Source of the DNA: Marinifilaceae bacterium
GTDB taxonomy: Bacteria > Bacteroidota > Bacteroidia > Bacteroidales > Marinifilaceae
DNA: 64,000 bases
Direction of reading: 5' to 3'
Assembly: GCA_025210485.1 (NCBI GenBank)
Contig: JAOARN010000124.1
Location: forward strand, 62,001-126,000
Shown here: piece by piece, positions 1 to 7,435 of the stretch
Position numbering within the stretch: the first letter of the stretch is position 1
How the letters are laid out: the number at the start of each line of letters is the position of its first letter
The notes under the pieces: model-generated
What the model was told of the DNA's origin: nothing
The model's input: the letters and a program-made list of their open reading frames with translations, nothing else
Databases searched by the model: none
Program-made: the position numbers and the translations under genes

Positions 1-104
1 TATAATCATGATAATGAAAAGATATTAATCATTTTCAAAATATTAGAATTTAATTTTACAAATAAATCAATTAGCATTTTTAGACTTTTTTATAAATACC
101 AGAT

Positions 105-1862
105 ATGTCAAGCAAAAAATTAGCATTACAATTTCTTTACCTGTTTATTGGCAGTATAGTTATCTATTCTTGTGCAAACGTAGGATATCCTTCAGGTGGT
201 CCTAAAGACGAAGAGGCTCCAAGCGTTATAAAAACAAGTCCAGAAGATAGAAGTATTAATTTTGAAAAGGGTAAAATTGAAATATTTTTTAATGAGTTTG
301 TTCAATTAAAAAATATTAACGAAAGCTTTATTATCTCCCCTCCTCTGGAAAAGAAACCAATTGTAAGATTGAAGGGAAAGTCCATTTTTGTGAAAATTGA
401 CGAAAAACTAGATAGCAATACAACATATACTCTGGATTTTGGAAGCGGTATAGTCGATAATAACGAAGGAAACCCATTAGGAGAATACAGTTTTTGTTTT
501 AGTACTTCTAACAAAATAGATTCTATGGGTTTGGCAGGAAATATTATAAATGCATTTGATGAAAAACCTGCTGAAAAAACAATTGTTATGGCTTATAAGA
601 ATACAAATGATTCTGTGCCTTTAACAATTAGACCAAGCTATATCGCTCAAACTGATTCTGCTGGTAATTTCAAAATTAAAAATATGGCAGCGGGTAAATA
701 CAAACTATTTGCTTTAGTTGATGGTAACAGAGATTACCTTTACAATAATGGTAATGAATTAATTGCCTTTGCTGATAGTTTATATACTCCCTCTTTTAGC
801 AAGTTCAAACAAATTGATACTATTGCCAAAGATTCAGTTGTTGTAAACGAGTACTATGGGTATACTGACAACAACATACAGATGAGACTTTTCGAGAAAA
901 AAGAGAGTCAATTATATCTAAGTGCATCCAAAAGAAATCGTCGTCAAAAATTAACATTTGTATTCAACAGAGAAAGATCAGATAGCTTGATAATAGATTT
1001 TATCGATATTGAAGAACCAAAATCTTGGTTTCGAAAATTCTCTACACCTACAAGAGATAGTATGGAGTATTGGATTACGGATTCGAATATCTACAAAAAG
1101 GACACTCTTTTCGCAAAATTAAATTATCTAAAAACGGACAGTCTTGGAAAATTAATCTCAACTATTGACACCGTTCGTTTATTTTTTAAAGACAAGAAAA
1201 AAGCCAAGATTAAAAAATCTAAGAAAAAAGAAGAGAAAAAAATAGAACCATTCCTTAAATTTAATATCGAAGGTGGATCTAATCAGGATTTAAATAAGAA
1301 TATAACTTTCAGCTTTGATGAACCATTAAATAAGATTGTCCTTGACAGCATTAAGCTATTTGAAATTAAAGATAGTTTAAAAATACCTACTGACTATAAA
1401 CTTAGAATTGATTCAAGTAATCTCCTGAAATATAATTTGACAGTTAAGTGGAAACCAGATACTAAATATGTATTAAATATTGACAGTTTGGCATTTTCGA
1501 GTTTATATGGACTTAATAACCAAAAACAAGATTTAAATATTAAGACCAGAGATTTGGAATATTATGGTAAATTATTTTTAAATGTAAAATCAGTAGAAAC
1601 TAATCTAATTATTCAGCTATTGAAAGGCGATCAAGAGCAGATTATTGAAGAAAAATACACAGCTGAAAATGGAACTGTTACATTCGATTATCTAAAACCA
1701 GATGTATATTACATTAAAGTAATCGAAGATAGAAACAATAATGGCAAATGGGATACTGGTGATTATATTAATAAAATACAACCTGAATATGTCCATTATT
1801 TTAGAAAAGAACTTAAAATTCGTTCCAACTGGGAACTTGAAGAAGATATAAATCTTAAATAA
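105..1862 (+). CDS. Lipoprotein with N-terminal SbsA-like Ig domain
   Basis: A 585-residue envelope protein. The N-terminus is a hydrophobic signal ending in a lipobox (IVIYSCA, Cys at about residue 23), so it should be lipid-anchored. Residues about 35-135 (APSVIKTSPEDRSINF through STSNK) match the bacterial SbsA-like Ig fold (Big_5 type) common in Bacteroidota lipoproteins. A carboxypeptidase-regulatory-like beta segment follows (NIINAFDEKPAEKTIVMAYK), and a lysine-rich linker lies near residues 365-385. The C-terminal part has a second Ig-like stretch and a D-R-N-N-N-G-K-W-D-T-G-D motif that looks calcium-binding. The ATG is preceded by an A/T-rich leader without a Shine-Dalgarno sequence, normal for this phylum. 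The next gene starts 6 bases after the stop, so the two are probably cotranscribed. Substrate or partner is unknown. Confidence 0.8.
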   Translation: MSSKKLALQFLYLFIGSIVIYSCANVGYPSGGPKDEEAPSVIKTSPEDRSINFEKGKIEIFFNEFVQLKNINESFIISPPLEKKPIVRLKGKSIFVKIDEKLDSNTTYTLDFGSGIVDNNEGNPLGEYSFCFSTSNKIDSMGLAGNIINAFDEKPAEKTIVMAYKNTNDSVPLTIRPSYIAQTDSAGNFKIKNMAAGKYKLFALVDGNRDYLYNNGNELIAFADSLYTPSFSKFKQIDTIAKDSVVVNEYYGYTDNNIQMRLFEKKESQLYLSASKRNRRQKLTFVFNRERSDSLIIDFIDIEEPKSWFRKFSTPTRDSMEYWITDSNIYKKDTLFAKLNYLKTDSLGKLISTIDTVRLFFKDKKKAKIKKSKKKEEKKIEPFLKFNIEGGSNQDLNKNITFSFDEPLNKIVLDSIKLFEIKDSLKIPTDYKLRIDSSNLLKYNLTVKWKPDTKYVLNIDSLAFSSLYGLNNQKQDLNIKTRDLEYYGKLFLNVKSVETNLIIQLLKGDQEQIIEEKYTAENGTVTFDYLKPDVYYIKVIEDRNNNGKWDTGDYINKIQPEYVHYFRKELKIRSNWELEEDINLK

Positions 1863-1868
1863 AACACA

Positions 1869-2180
1869 ATGTCTGCATTAGTTCAATTTTCAATATTTCC
1901 GACAGATAAAGGGGATAGTGTTAGCAAATATGTAAGTAAGGTAATAGAATTGATAAAAAACTCTGGGGTTAAGTATCAACTAAACTCAATGAGCACAACA
2001 ATAGAATGTGACAATCTAGAACTTGCATTAGATTTGATTAATCAATCATACAAAATATTAGAACCTATCTCAGATAGAGTGTATATTAGCATGAATGCAG
2101 ATATACAAAAGAATAAACCAAACAGAATTGAGTCAAAAATTAAATCAATTTCAGATAAAATTGGTGATATTGAGATATAA
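1869..2180 (+). CDS. Thiamine-binding (MTH1187/YkoF-like, DUF77) family protein
   Basis: A 103-residue protein with the length and pattern of the MTH1187/YkoF-like family: an N-terminal strand (ALVQFSIFPTDKG), a helix with V-S-K-V-I-E-L-I-K, then the characteristic strand GVKYQLNSMSTTIEC followed by a second alpha/beta half. Members form small ferredoxin-like-fold oligomers, and some bind thiamine or hydroxymethylpyrimidine. The binding role here is inferred from family only. It is cytoplasmic (no signal), lies 6 bases downstream of the lipoprotein gene, and is followed by a strong hairpin, so it ends a two-gene unit. Confidence 0.75.
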   Translation: MSALVQFSIFPTDKGDSVSKYVSKVIELIKNSGVKYQLNSMSTTIECDNLELALDLINQSYKILEPISDRVYISMNADIQKNKPNRIESKIKSISDKIGDIEI

Positions 2181-2183
2181 ATA

Positions 2184-2231
2184 GAAACAGAGTATTGCAA
2201 AGATTATTAACAATTTGCAATACTCTGTTTC
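2184..2231 (+). terminator. Perfect 18-bp hairpin after the DUF77 gene
   Basis: GAAACAGAGTATTGCAAA and its exact reverse complement are separated by 12 bases, immediately after the stop at 2180. No long T-tract follows on the + strand, so it may act as an mRNA 3' end stabiliser as much as an intrinsic terminator. Confidence 0.6.
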
Positions 2232-2438
2232 CTTAAAAAAACATAAACTTCATCATCATCTTCCCAAACAACACTTATTAATTAAGAAATAGAGTTAGCT
2301 CTTTTTCATGAAATTACCTAAAGCTTTTTTCTGTTCAATAAAAAACTACTGGCTTTTATTACAATTAATTATAATATAAATTTTAACTTACATAAAAAAC
2401 AGGTGATTTTTGAAATATTAGCCATGAAATAAAAAACA

Positions 2439-3236
2439 ATGAATAGTAAAACTTGTTTAACAATTATCCTACTTATTATTAATACAGGATTATCAGGACA
2501 ACAAATAAAAGTAGAAAATTTTACGAACGAAGAATTAAATTTTAGCGGTTATTATAATTGGGGCTTGCTATGGGTTGAAGCAGGCAAAGTGAATCTTAAG
2601 TCCTCAGACACGATTATAAATGGACTTAGAAAACATAAATATAAGGCAATAGGAAATAGTTTGAAAGCTTTTGACTGGTTCTACAAACTGAGAGATACAT
2701 TAGAAAGTATCTGTGATTACAAAAATTGCAAGACTGCGAATTTTGAAAGAATAGTACACGAAAAATCGAGACATGAACAATTTTCATACAAGTTTTGTTA
2801 TGAAAAGAATTACATTTCCTACAATCATTATATAAAAAATAAAAAAACAATTAAAGATACAATAAAGCTTGACAGCAACACTTTTGATATATTAAATATA
2901 GCATATCATGTAAGAGGTATTGATTTCGACTCTCTCAATAAAAATGATAAAATCCCAATTAAATTACTTATTGACAAAAAGATACATAGATTACATGTCA
3001 GATATCTTGGCATAGAAAAAATCAAACCAAAGGGCAAAAAAGAGTATAACTGTTACAAAATAAGACCACTACTAATTAAAGGTAATCTATTTGGTGGAGG
3101 TGAAGATATGACAATATATGTAAGCAAGGATGAGAAAAGATTACCTGTAATGGTTGAAGCAAAAGTACTGATAGGTAGTGTAAAAGCAATACTTAACGAA
3201 AAGAATACAAAAAAAGAGGAAGCAGCCAAAAACTAA
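2439..3236 (+). CDS. DUF3108 domain-containing exported protein
   Basis: A 265-residue protein with a cleavable signal peptide (SKTCLTIILLIINTGLSGQ). The mature part follows the DUF3108 pattern of Bacteroidota: an early aromatic/Gly strand (LNFSGYYNWGLLWVEAGKV), conserved WFYKLRDTLES, a central NIAYHVRGIDFDSL segment, and a C-terminal MTIYVSKDEKRLPVMVEAKVLIGSV stretch. Homologues are predicted periplasmic or outer-membrane-associated lipid-binding-like barrels without an established function. It stands alone, with a 258-base gap upstream, and convergent to the porin-like gene downstream. Confidence 0.8.
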   Translation: MNSKTCLTIILLIINTGLSGQQIKVENFTNEELNFSGYYNWGLLWVEAGKVNLKSSDTIINGLRKHKYKAIGNSLKAFDWFYKLRDTLESICDYKNCKTANFERIVHEKSRHEQFSYKFCYEKNYISYNHYIKNKKTIKDTIKLDSNTFDILNIAYHVRGIDFDSLNKNDKIPIKLLIDKKIHRLHVRYLGIEKIKPKGKKEYNCYKIRPLLIKGNLFGGGEDMTIYVSKDEKRLPVMVEAKVLIGSVKAILNEKNTKKEEAAKN

Positions 3237-3245
3237 TTCCTCTTT
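3213..3245 (+). terminator. Hairpin spanning the DUF3108 stop codon
   Basis: AAAGAGGAA (3213-3221) pairs with TTCCTCTTT (3237-3245), with the TAA in the loop. It is the only stem between two convergent genes. Short stem, moderate support. Confidence 0.4.
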
Positions 3246-3266
3246 CATTTGCTTAAAAAGCCTAGA

Positions 3267-4499
3267 TTAAAAATGATAATATACAGATAATGTAAATCTT
3301 GTATTTGCTACATCATTAGTATCTTTCACCTTTGCATTATCAGAAATAGTTGTTCCATATTTTGCACAAGTATATTCTGTCTCAAAGTTTATATTAATAT
3401 TTTTAATTTTCTTTGTTATTCTTGGAGCAATTCTATACAACTCAGAAATGTCAGCACCTCTAGCGTAAATCATATTTGTTACAACATCGTCTTTTGATCC
3501 AAGATTTTTTGCATAAGCTAAATATAAACCAAAACCTGTATTCTTATGTGTATAATTTAAATCTACCCAATTTGCATGAGTTGATATTGGAGTATATTTA
3601 ATTGAATTATCTGTAATTTCAGAAACTGCATACCCTCCCATCATCAACATATCAGTCATATTCTCACCATAAGTTGATTGAGCTTTAAAACTAAACTTAT
3701 TGAACTGTAACTTCATATATGCAGTTAATGAATTTGATTTTATTGTCTCTGATGTATATAATCCGCTCAAAGGGTTCGCTACTGTTGGTTTTAATATTTT
3801 ATATTCTCCAGCTAAACCAAAGATATGTTTACCAGCGTAATATTGAATCTGAGATTGAAAAATAGGTAAAGCTGCATCTCTAAGATACTTATTACTATAA
3901 CCATTAGGACCAGCACTAGTATAATCTCTTTCAGTCATTAATGCAGCCATCGCCTTAAATGATTCTGTCTTATAAGTATATCTAACTTGAGGATTTCTAG
4001 CAAATGGCTTAAATGGAAGACCACAATTTGATCCAATCTGACCAGGCATTACCTCAACTGTAAACATTGGAGACCAGGTCTGTCCTACTAATAAGGAATG
4101 CTTACCCCAATCTAAATTAAAATATGCATGACGAATACGGAAACCATTAACATCAGAATTTGAATTACCGATAAATTCAGTTTCCAAAAACCCAGAAGAT
4201 TTTGCATTCAAAATATCAGGACCTTTTATTTTCATCCCCAAACGAGTTTGAATAACAGCCATATGATATGAATCACTGCCATTTAGATCTCTTCCATTTA
4301 CATCTAGGTTTTCTGGAAGCGGGTAAAATAAAATATGTGCCTCTCTACCACCAACAACCTGCCTGGTATCGTAGGTAAATAAACTATGAACATAACCTTT
4401 AAACTTTACGTCTATAGGAAGTTCAATTTTAGTCTGTGCCTTAACTGCTCCAGACAAACAAAAAATTAAAACAAATAGTTTTACAAAATTTAATTTCAT
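3267..4499 (-). CDS. Porin-like outer-membrane beta-barrel protein
   Basis: A 410-residue protein with a signal peptide (LFVLIFCLSGAVKAQ) and a mature chain of alternating amphipathic strands ending in FTLSVYYHF. The terminal Phe is the outer-membrane barrel assembly signal. The N-terminal mature part (IDVKFKGYVHSLFTYDTRQ) and the segment LGMKIKGPDILNAKSSGFLETEF resemble the DcaP-like/porin families of Bacteroidota, where a family porin is often described only as hypothetical. GQTWSPMFTVEVMPGQIG is a typical conserved porin loop. Substrate cannot be read from the sequence. A TAnnTTTG-type promoter candidate lies just upstream. It is transcribed alone. Confidence 0.7.
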   Translation of the reverse strand: MKLNFVKLFVLIFCLSGAVKAQTKIELPIDVKFKGYVHSLFTYDTRQVVGGREAHILFYPLPENLDVNGRDLNGSDSYHMAVIQTRLGMKIKGPDILNAKSSGFLETEFIGNSNSDVNGFRIRHAYFNLDWGKHSLLVGQTWSPMFTVEVMPGQIGSNCGLPFKPFARNPQVRYTYKTESFKAMAALMTERDYTSAGPNGYSNKYLRDAALPIFQSQIQYYAGKHIFGLAGEYKILKPTVANPLSGLYTSETIKSNSLTAYMKLQFNKFSFKAQSTYGENMTDMLMMGGYAVSEITDNSIKYTPISTHANWVDLNYTHKNTGFGLYLAYAKNLGSKDDVVTNMIYARGADISELYRIAPRITKKIKNININFETEYTCAKYGTTISDNAKVKDTNDVANTRFTLSVYYHF

Positions 4500-4534
4500 G
4501 ATTGTGTGTTAAAAATTTTCAAATTTTCAGCCGG

Positions 4535-4567
4535 CAAAGATAATGTTTAGTTACAATTTATTATCAA
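4535..4567 (-). promoter_or_regulatory. Bacteroidota-type promoter for the porin-like gene
   Basis: On the minus strand a TATCTTTG (-7 TAnnTTTG; plus-strand CAAAGATA at 4535-4542) is preceded 22 bases upstream by TTG (plus-strand CAA at 4565-4567), the -33 element. Predicted start of transcription is about 30 bases before the ATG at 4499. Confidence 0.5.
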
Positions 4568-4740
4568 TCTGCATGATAAAAAGTTTATTTTTCTTTAACA
4601 TTTCACATATAACTTAACTAAACGTCTAATTATATGAACTTTACACATTAATAAAACTCTTTGATTCTAACCAGCTGAATATATACAACTTAACACAATT
4701 ACAATACAAAAAACCATTTTCTTAACTTTTCATAATAAAA

Positions 4741-4780
4741 AAAGCTGTCATAAGATTTATATTTCTTATGACAGCTTTTT
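4741..4780 (-). terminator. Intrinsic terminator of the UDP-glucose dehydrogenase gene
   Basis: A 15-bp perfect stem (AAAGCTGTCATAAGA at 4741-4755 with its complement at 4764-4778) has an A-run on its left side, giving a U-tract on the minus-strand RNA. It lies about 20 bases beyond the ugd stop. The T-run on its right makes it potentially bidirectional, although no + strand gene ends here. Confidence 0.8.
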
Positions 4781-4800
4781 CTGCATAATATTGTGAAAAT

Positions 4801-6135
4801 TTACTTTTTACAAAGTATATCTTTTCTTCCTATTGAATAGTAATTTACATTTTGCTCCTCCATATCCGCAAGGCTAAAAATATTTCTCCCATCGAATATA
4901 TTCGTTTGATTCATCAGTTTATCTAAAACTTTCATATCAGGAGTTTTAAACTCGTTCCATTCAGTAACAATTAACAATGCATCGGCATCAAGTAAACATT
5001 CATACTGATCTTTACAATAATGAACCTTATTCCCTATTCTCCTTTTACATTCATCAATTGCCACAGGATCATAGACATAAACATCAGCACCTTCACCAAC
5101 AAGCTTTTCTATAATAACTAGCGCAGGTGCTTCCCTCATATCATCAGTATTCGGCTTAAATGACAAACCCCATAATGCTATTTTTTTTGATTTAATATCA
5201 CCATCAAAATGCTTTACCAATTTATGGAACAAAACAGATTTCTGTCTATCATTTACTTCTTCCACTGATTTAAGAATACTTAGTGGATGATTATTATAAT
5301 CTGCAGTCTTGATAAGAGCTTGAACATCCTTTGGAAAGCAAGAGCCTCCATAGCCAGTACCTGGATATATGAAATATTGACCAATACGTTTATCTGAACC
5401 AATACCTTTTCTAACATTATCTACATCAGCTCCAACAATTTCACAAAGGTTTGCAATATCATTCATAAACGAAATTTTAGTAGCTAACATAGAATTAGCA
5501 GCATACTTGGTCATCTCAGCCGAAGGAATATCCATAAAAATTACTGGGTGATTATTTAATACGAAAGGATTATATAATCTTCGCATTATTTTTTTTGCCC
5601 TATCAGACTCTACTCCAATAACGACTCTGTCTGGTTTTAGAAAATCATCAATAGCTGCACCTTCTTTTAGAAATTCCGGATTGGATGCTACATCAAAATC
5701 AAGCTCAATAGCTCTTGCTTTTATTTCAGACTCAACTGCAGCTCTAACTTTTTTTGCTGTTCCAATCGGAACTGTGCTTTTAGTTACAATAACTGTATAC
5801 TGATTTATATATCGGCCTATTTCTTTTGCAACTGATAAAACATACTGTAAATCGGCACTTCCATCTTCATCAGGAGGAGTTCCAACTGCAATAAAAATAG
5901 CTTCGGCTTCCTTTAAACTTTCTTTTATCGATGTAGTAAAAAACAACCTTCCTTTACTTGTATTTCTTTTAACCATACTTTCAAGACCAGGCTCATAAAT
6001 AGGGATAATTCCTTTATTTAAGTTATCAATTTTTTGTTTATCCACATCAACACAAGTTACGTTAACACCTGTTTCGGCAAAACAAGTACCTGAAACAAGA
6101 CCGACATAACCAGTTCCGACTATAGTAATATTCAT
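4801..6135 (-). CDS. ugd: UDP-glucose 6-dehydrogenase
   Basis: Oxidises UDP-glucose to UDP-glucuronate with two NAD+, feeding capsule/exopolysaccharide and LPS sugar synthesis in the cytoplasm. The 444-residue length is typical. The N-terminal Rossmann motif VGTGYVGLVSG (residues 6-16), the EPGL and TKSTVPIGT blocks, NPEFLKEG, the dimerisation helix with AEMTKYAANS, and the catalytic cysteine in GTGYGGSCFPKD (Cys266) are all present, followed by the C-terminal UDP-binding domain (LWGLSFKPNTDDMREAP). No sugar-nucleotide or glycosyltransferase cluster surrounds it. It is a single-gene unit with its own terminator. UDP-mannose/GlcNAc dehydrogenase relatives are less likely given the motif spacing. 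Confidence 0.93.
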   Translation of the reverse strand: MNITIVGTGYVGLVSGTCFAETGVNVTCVDVDKQKIDNLNKGIIPIYEPGLESMVKRNTSKGRLFFTTSIKESLKEAEAIFIAVGTPPDEDGSADLQYVLSVAKEIGRYINQYTVIVTKSTVPIGTAKKVRAAVESEIKARAIELDFDVASNPEFLKEGAAIDDFLKPDRVVIGVESDRAKKIMRRLYNPFVLNNHPVIFMDIPSAEMTKYAANSMLATKISFMNDIANLCEIVGADVDNVRKGIGSDKRIGQYFIYPGTGYGGSCFPKDVQALIKTADYNNHPLSILKSVEEVNDRQKSVLFHKLVKHFDGDIKSKKIALWGLSFKPNTDDMREAPALVIIEKLVGEGADVYVYDPVAIDECKRRIGNKVHYCKDQYECLLDADALLIVTEWNEFKTPDMKVLDKLMNQTNIFDGRNIFSLADMEEQNVNYYSIGRKDILCKK

Positions 6136-6300
6136 AGTTTTATATTTAACTTTATTCGATATTATTGGGAGTTATAATTTTGAAAAAAACATCTATTCTC
6201 TCTCTAAAAATAATAAAATTTTTAAAGGAATAAAGAAAATACTTACTAAACCTTATGAATTTTAAGTTTAATTAAGTTTTATATCCAGTGCTAATTAAAT

Positions 6301-6873
6301 TTAATTAGCCTTTTTCACAAATTTACATAGTATAACTATTACAGAACCATTAATTTTTCCTTCAATTTGTTCACTATTATCATCTACCAAACTAATATTT
6401 TTGACAGTAGTACCTCTCTTTGCAGTAAATCCACCACCCTTAACATTAAGATCCTTGGCTAAGACAACAGTATCTCCAGAATTTAATACAGCTCCATTAA
6501 TATCCTTATGTATAATTAAATCATCCTCATCAACTATTCCTTTTTTTGCCAATTCCAGCACATCATCTTCAAGATACATCATATCTATCATATCTGCAGC
6601 CCATTGATTTGATTTAATAGAATTTAATAATCTATAAATAGACACTTGAACTGCTGGCACTGTTGACCACATTGTAGTATTCAAACATCTCCAGTAGTTT
6701 GCATTATTTTCATCAATATTTAAAAGCTCCTCTTTACATTTTGCACATACACAGATTTCCAAATCATTATTAGAACTATCCTTTTCAACAAATTGAACAT
6801 TCAAATCTGTTGCAGAATCACATAATTCACATTTGTTTTCACATCTTTCTAATAATTCCTTAGTCAATTCCAT
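6301..6873 (-). CDS. PhnA-family zinc-ribbon protein
   Basis: A 190-residue protein. The N-terminal part has a zinc ribbon of paired cysteines (CENKCELC, then CVCAKC at about residues 42-47). The C-terminal 70 residues carry the PhnA domain pattern (KDINGAVLNSGDTVVLAKDLNVKGGG, then KRGTTVKNISL and INGSVIVILCKFVKK). PhnA/YjdM proteins were named for alkylphosphonate utilisation in E. coli, but no phosphonate genes are present here and a direct catabolic role is doubtful. It is monocistronic with a clear promoter. Confidence 0.85.
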   Translation of the reverse strand: MELTKELLERCENKCELCDSATDLNVQFVEKDSSNNDLEICVCAKCKEELLNIDENNANYWRCLNTTMWSTVPAVQVSIYRLLNSIKSNQWAADMIDMMYLEDDVLELAKKGIVDEDDLIIHKDINGAVLNSGDTVVLAKDLNVKGGGFTAKRGTTVKNISLVDDNSEQIEGKINGSVIVILCKFVKKAN

Positions 6874-7435
6874 AATTTTATAAATTTAAATTTTGTATCA
6901 TTTATACCCATTCTTTTATCGTAAGACTTTTATCCACAAATAGTCAATCAATGAGCTCTATTTTCTAATTTGCAAATCTAAACTTATTTTAATTCATTTT
7001 CAATTAATAATAAATAAGCTATTGCCTATGTATACAAATTACTATACATGTACACAATAAAAATACATAATCAAAATCATTGATCAGTAATTATAATTCT
7101 GTTATTTTCTTAACAAACAATAGTAATAAATATCTTATTTTTTGATTTTTAAATAAAATAAATTAAAACTGCACTTAAATACTGATAATAAACATATAAA
7201 CCAGTATTAAAACAAAATTAACAACTCGAATTAGACATCTGCTATAAAACACATCGCGTCATATAATTAACTAGTTTTCATGCACTAAATCTATAGGTGA
7301 ACCCATATTTTAAAATTTTGCTAAAAATAGGTTGTATAACACATTTTTTTTTAAACTAGGATAGCTTAAATCTTATAAGTTTGCTGCATGTATAAAGAAA
7401 TAATTCTTTAATTACAATAATTAATTGTTCACACA
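6874..7435. other. Intergenic region between divergent phnA-like and acnB genes
   Basis: Very AT-rich, with no convincing reading frame on either strand. Apart from the minus-strand promoter at 6973-7003 nothing recognisable was found; no clear -7 element was seen close to acnB. Confidence 0.5.
6973..7003 (-). promoter_or_regulatory. Promoter for the PhnA-family gene
   Basis: On the minus strand TAGATTTG (plus CAAATCTA, 6973-6980) fits the -7 TAnnTTTG element, and TTG (plus CAA, 7001-7003) lies 20 bases upstream as the -33 element. This predicts a leader of roughly 90 bases. Confidence 0.55.
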
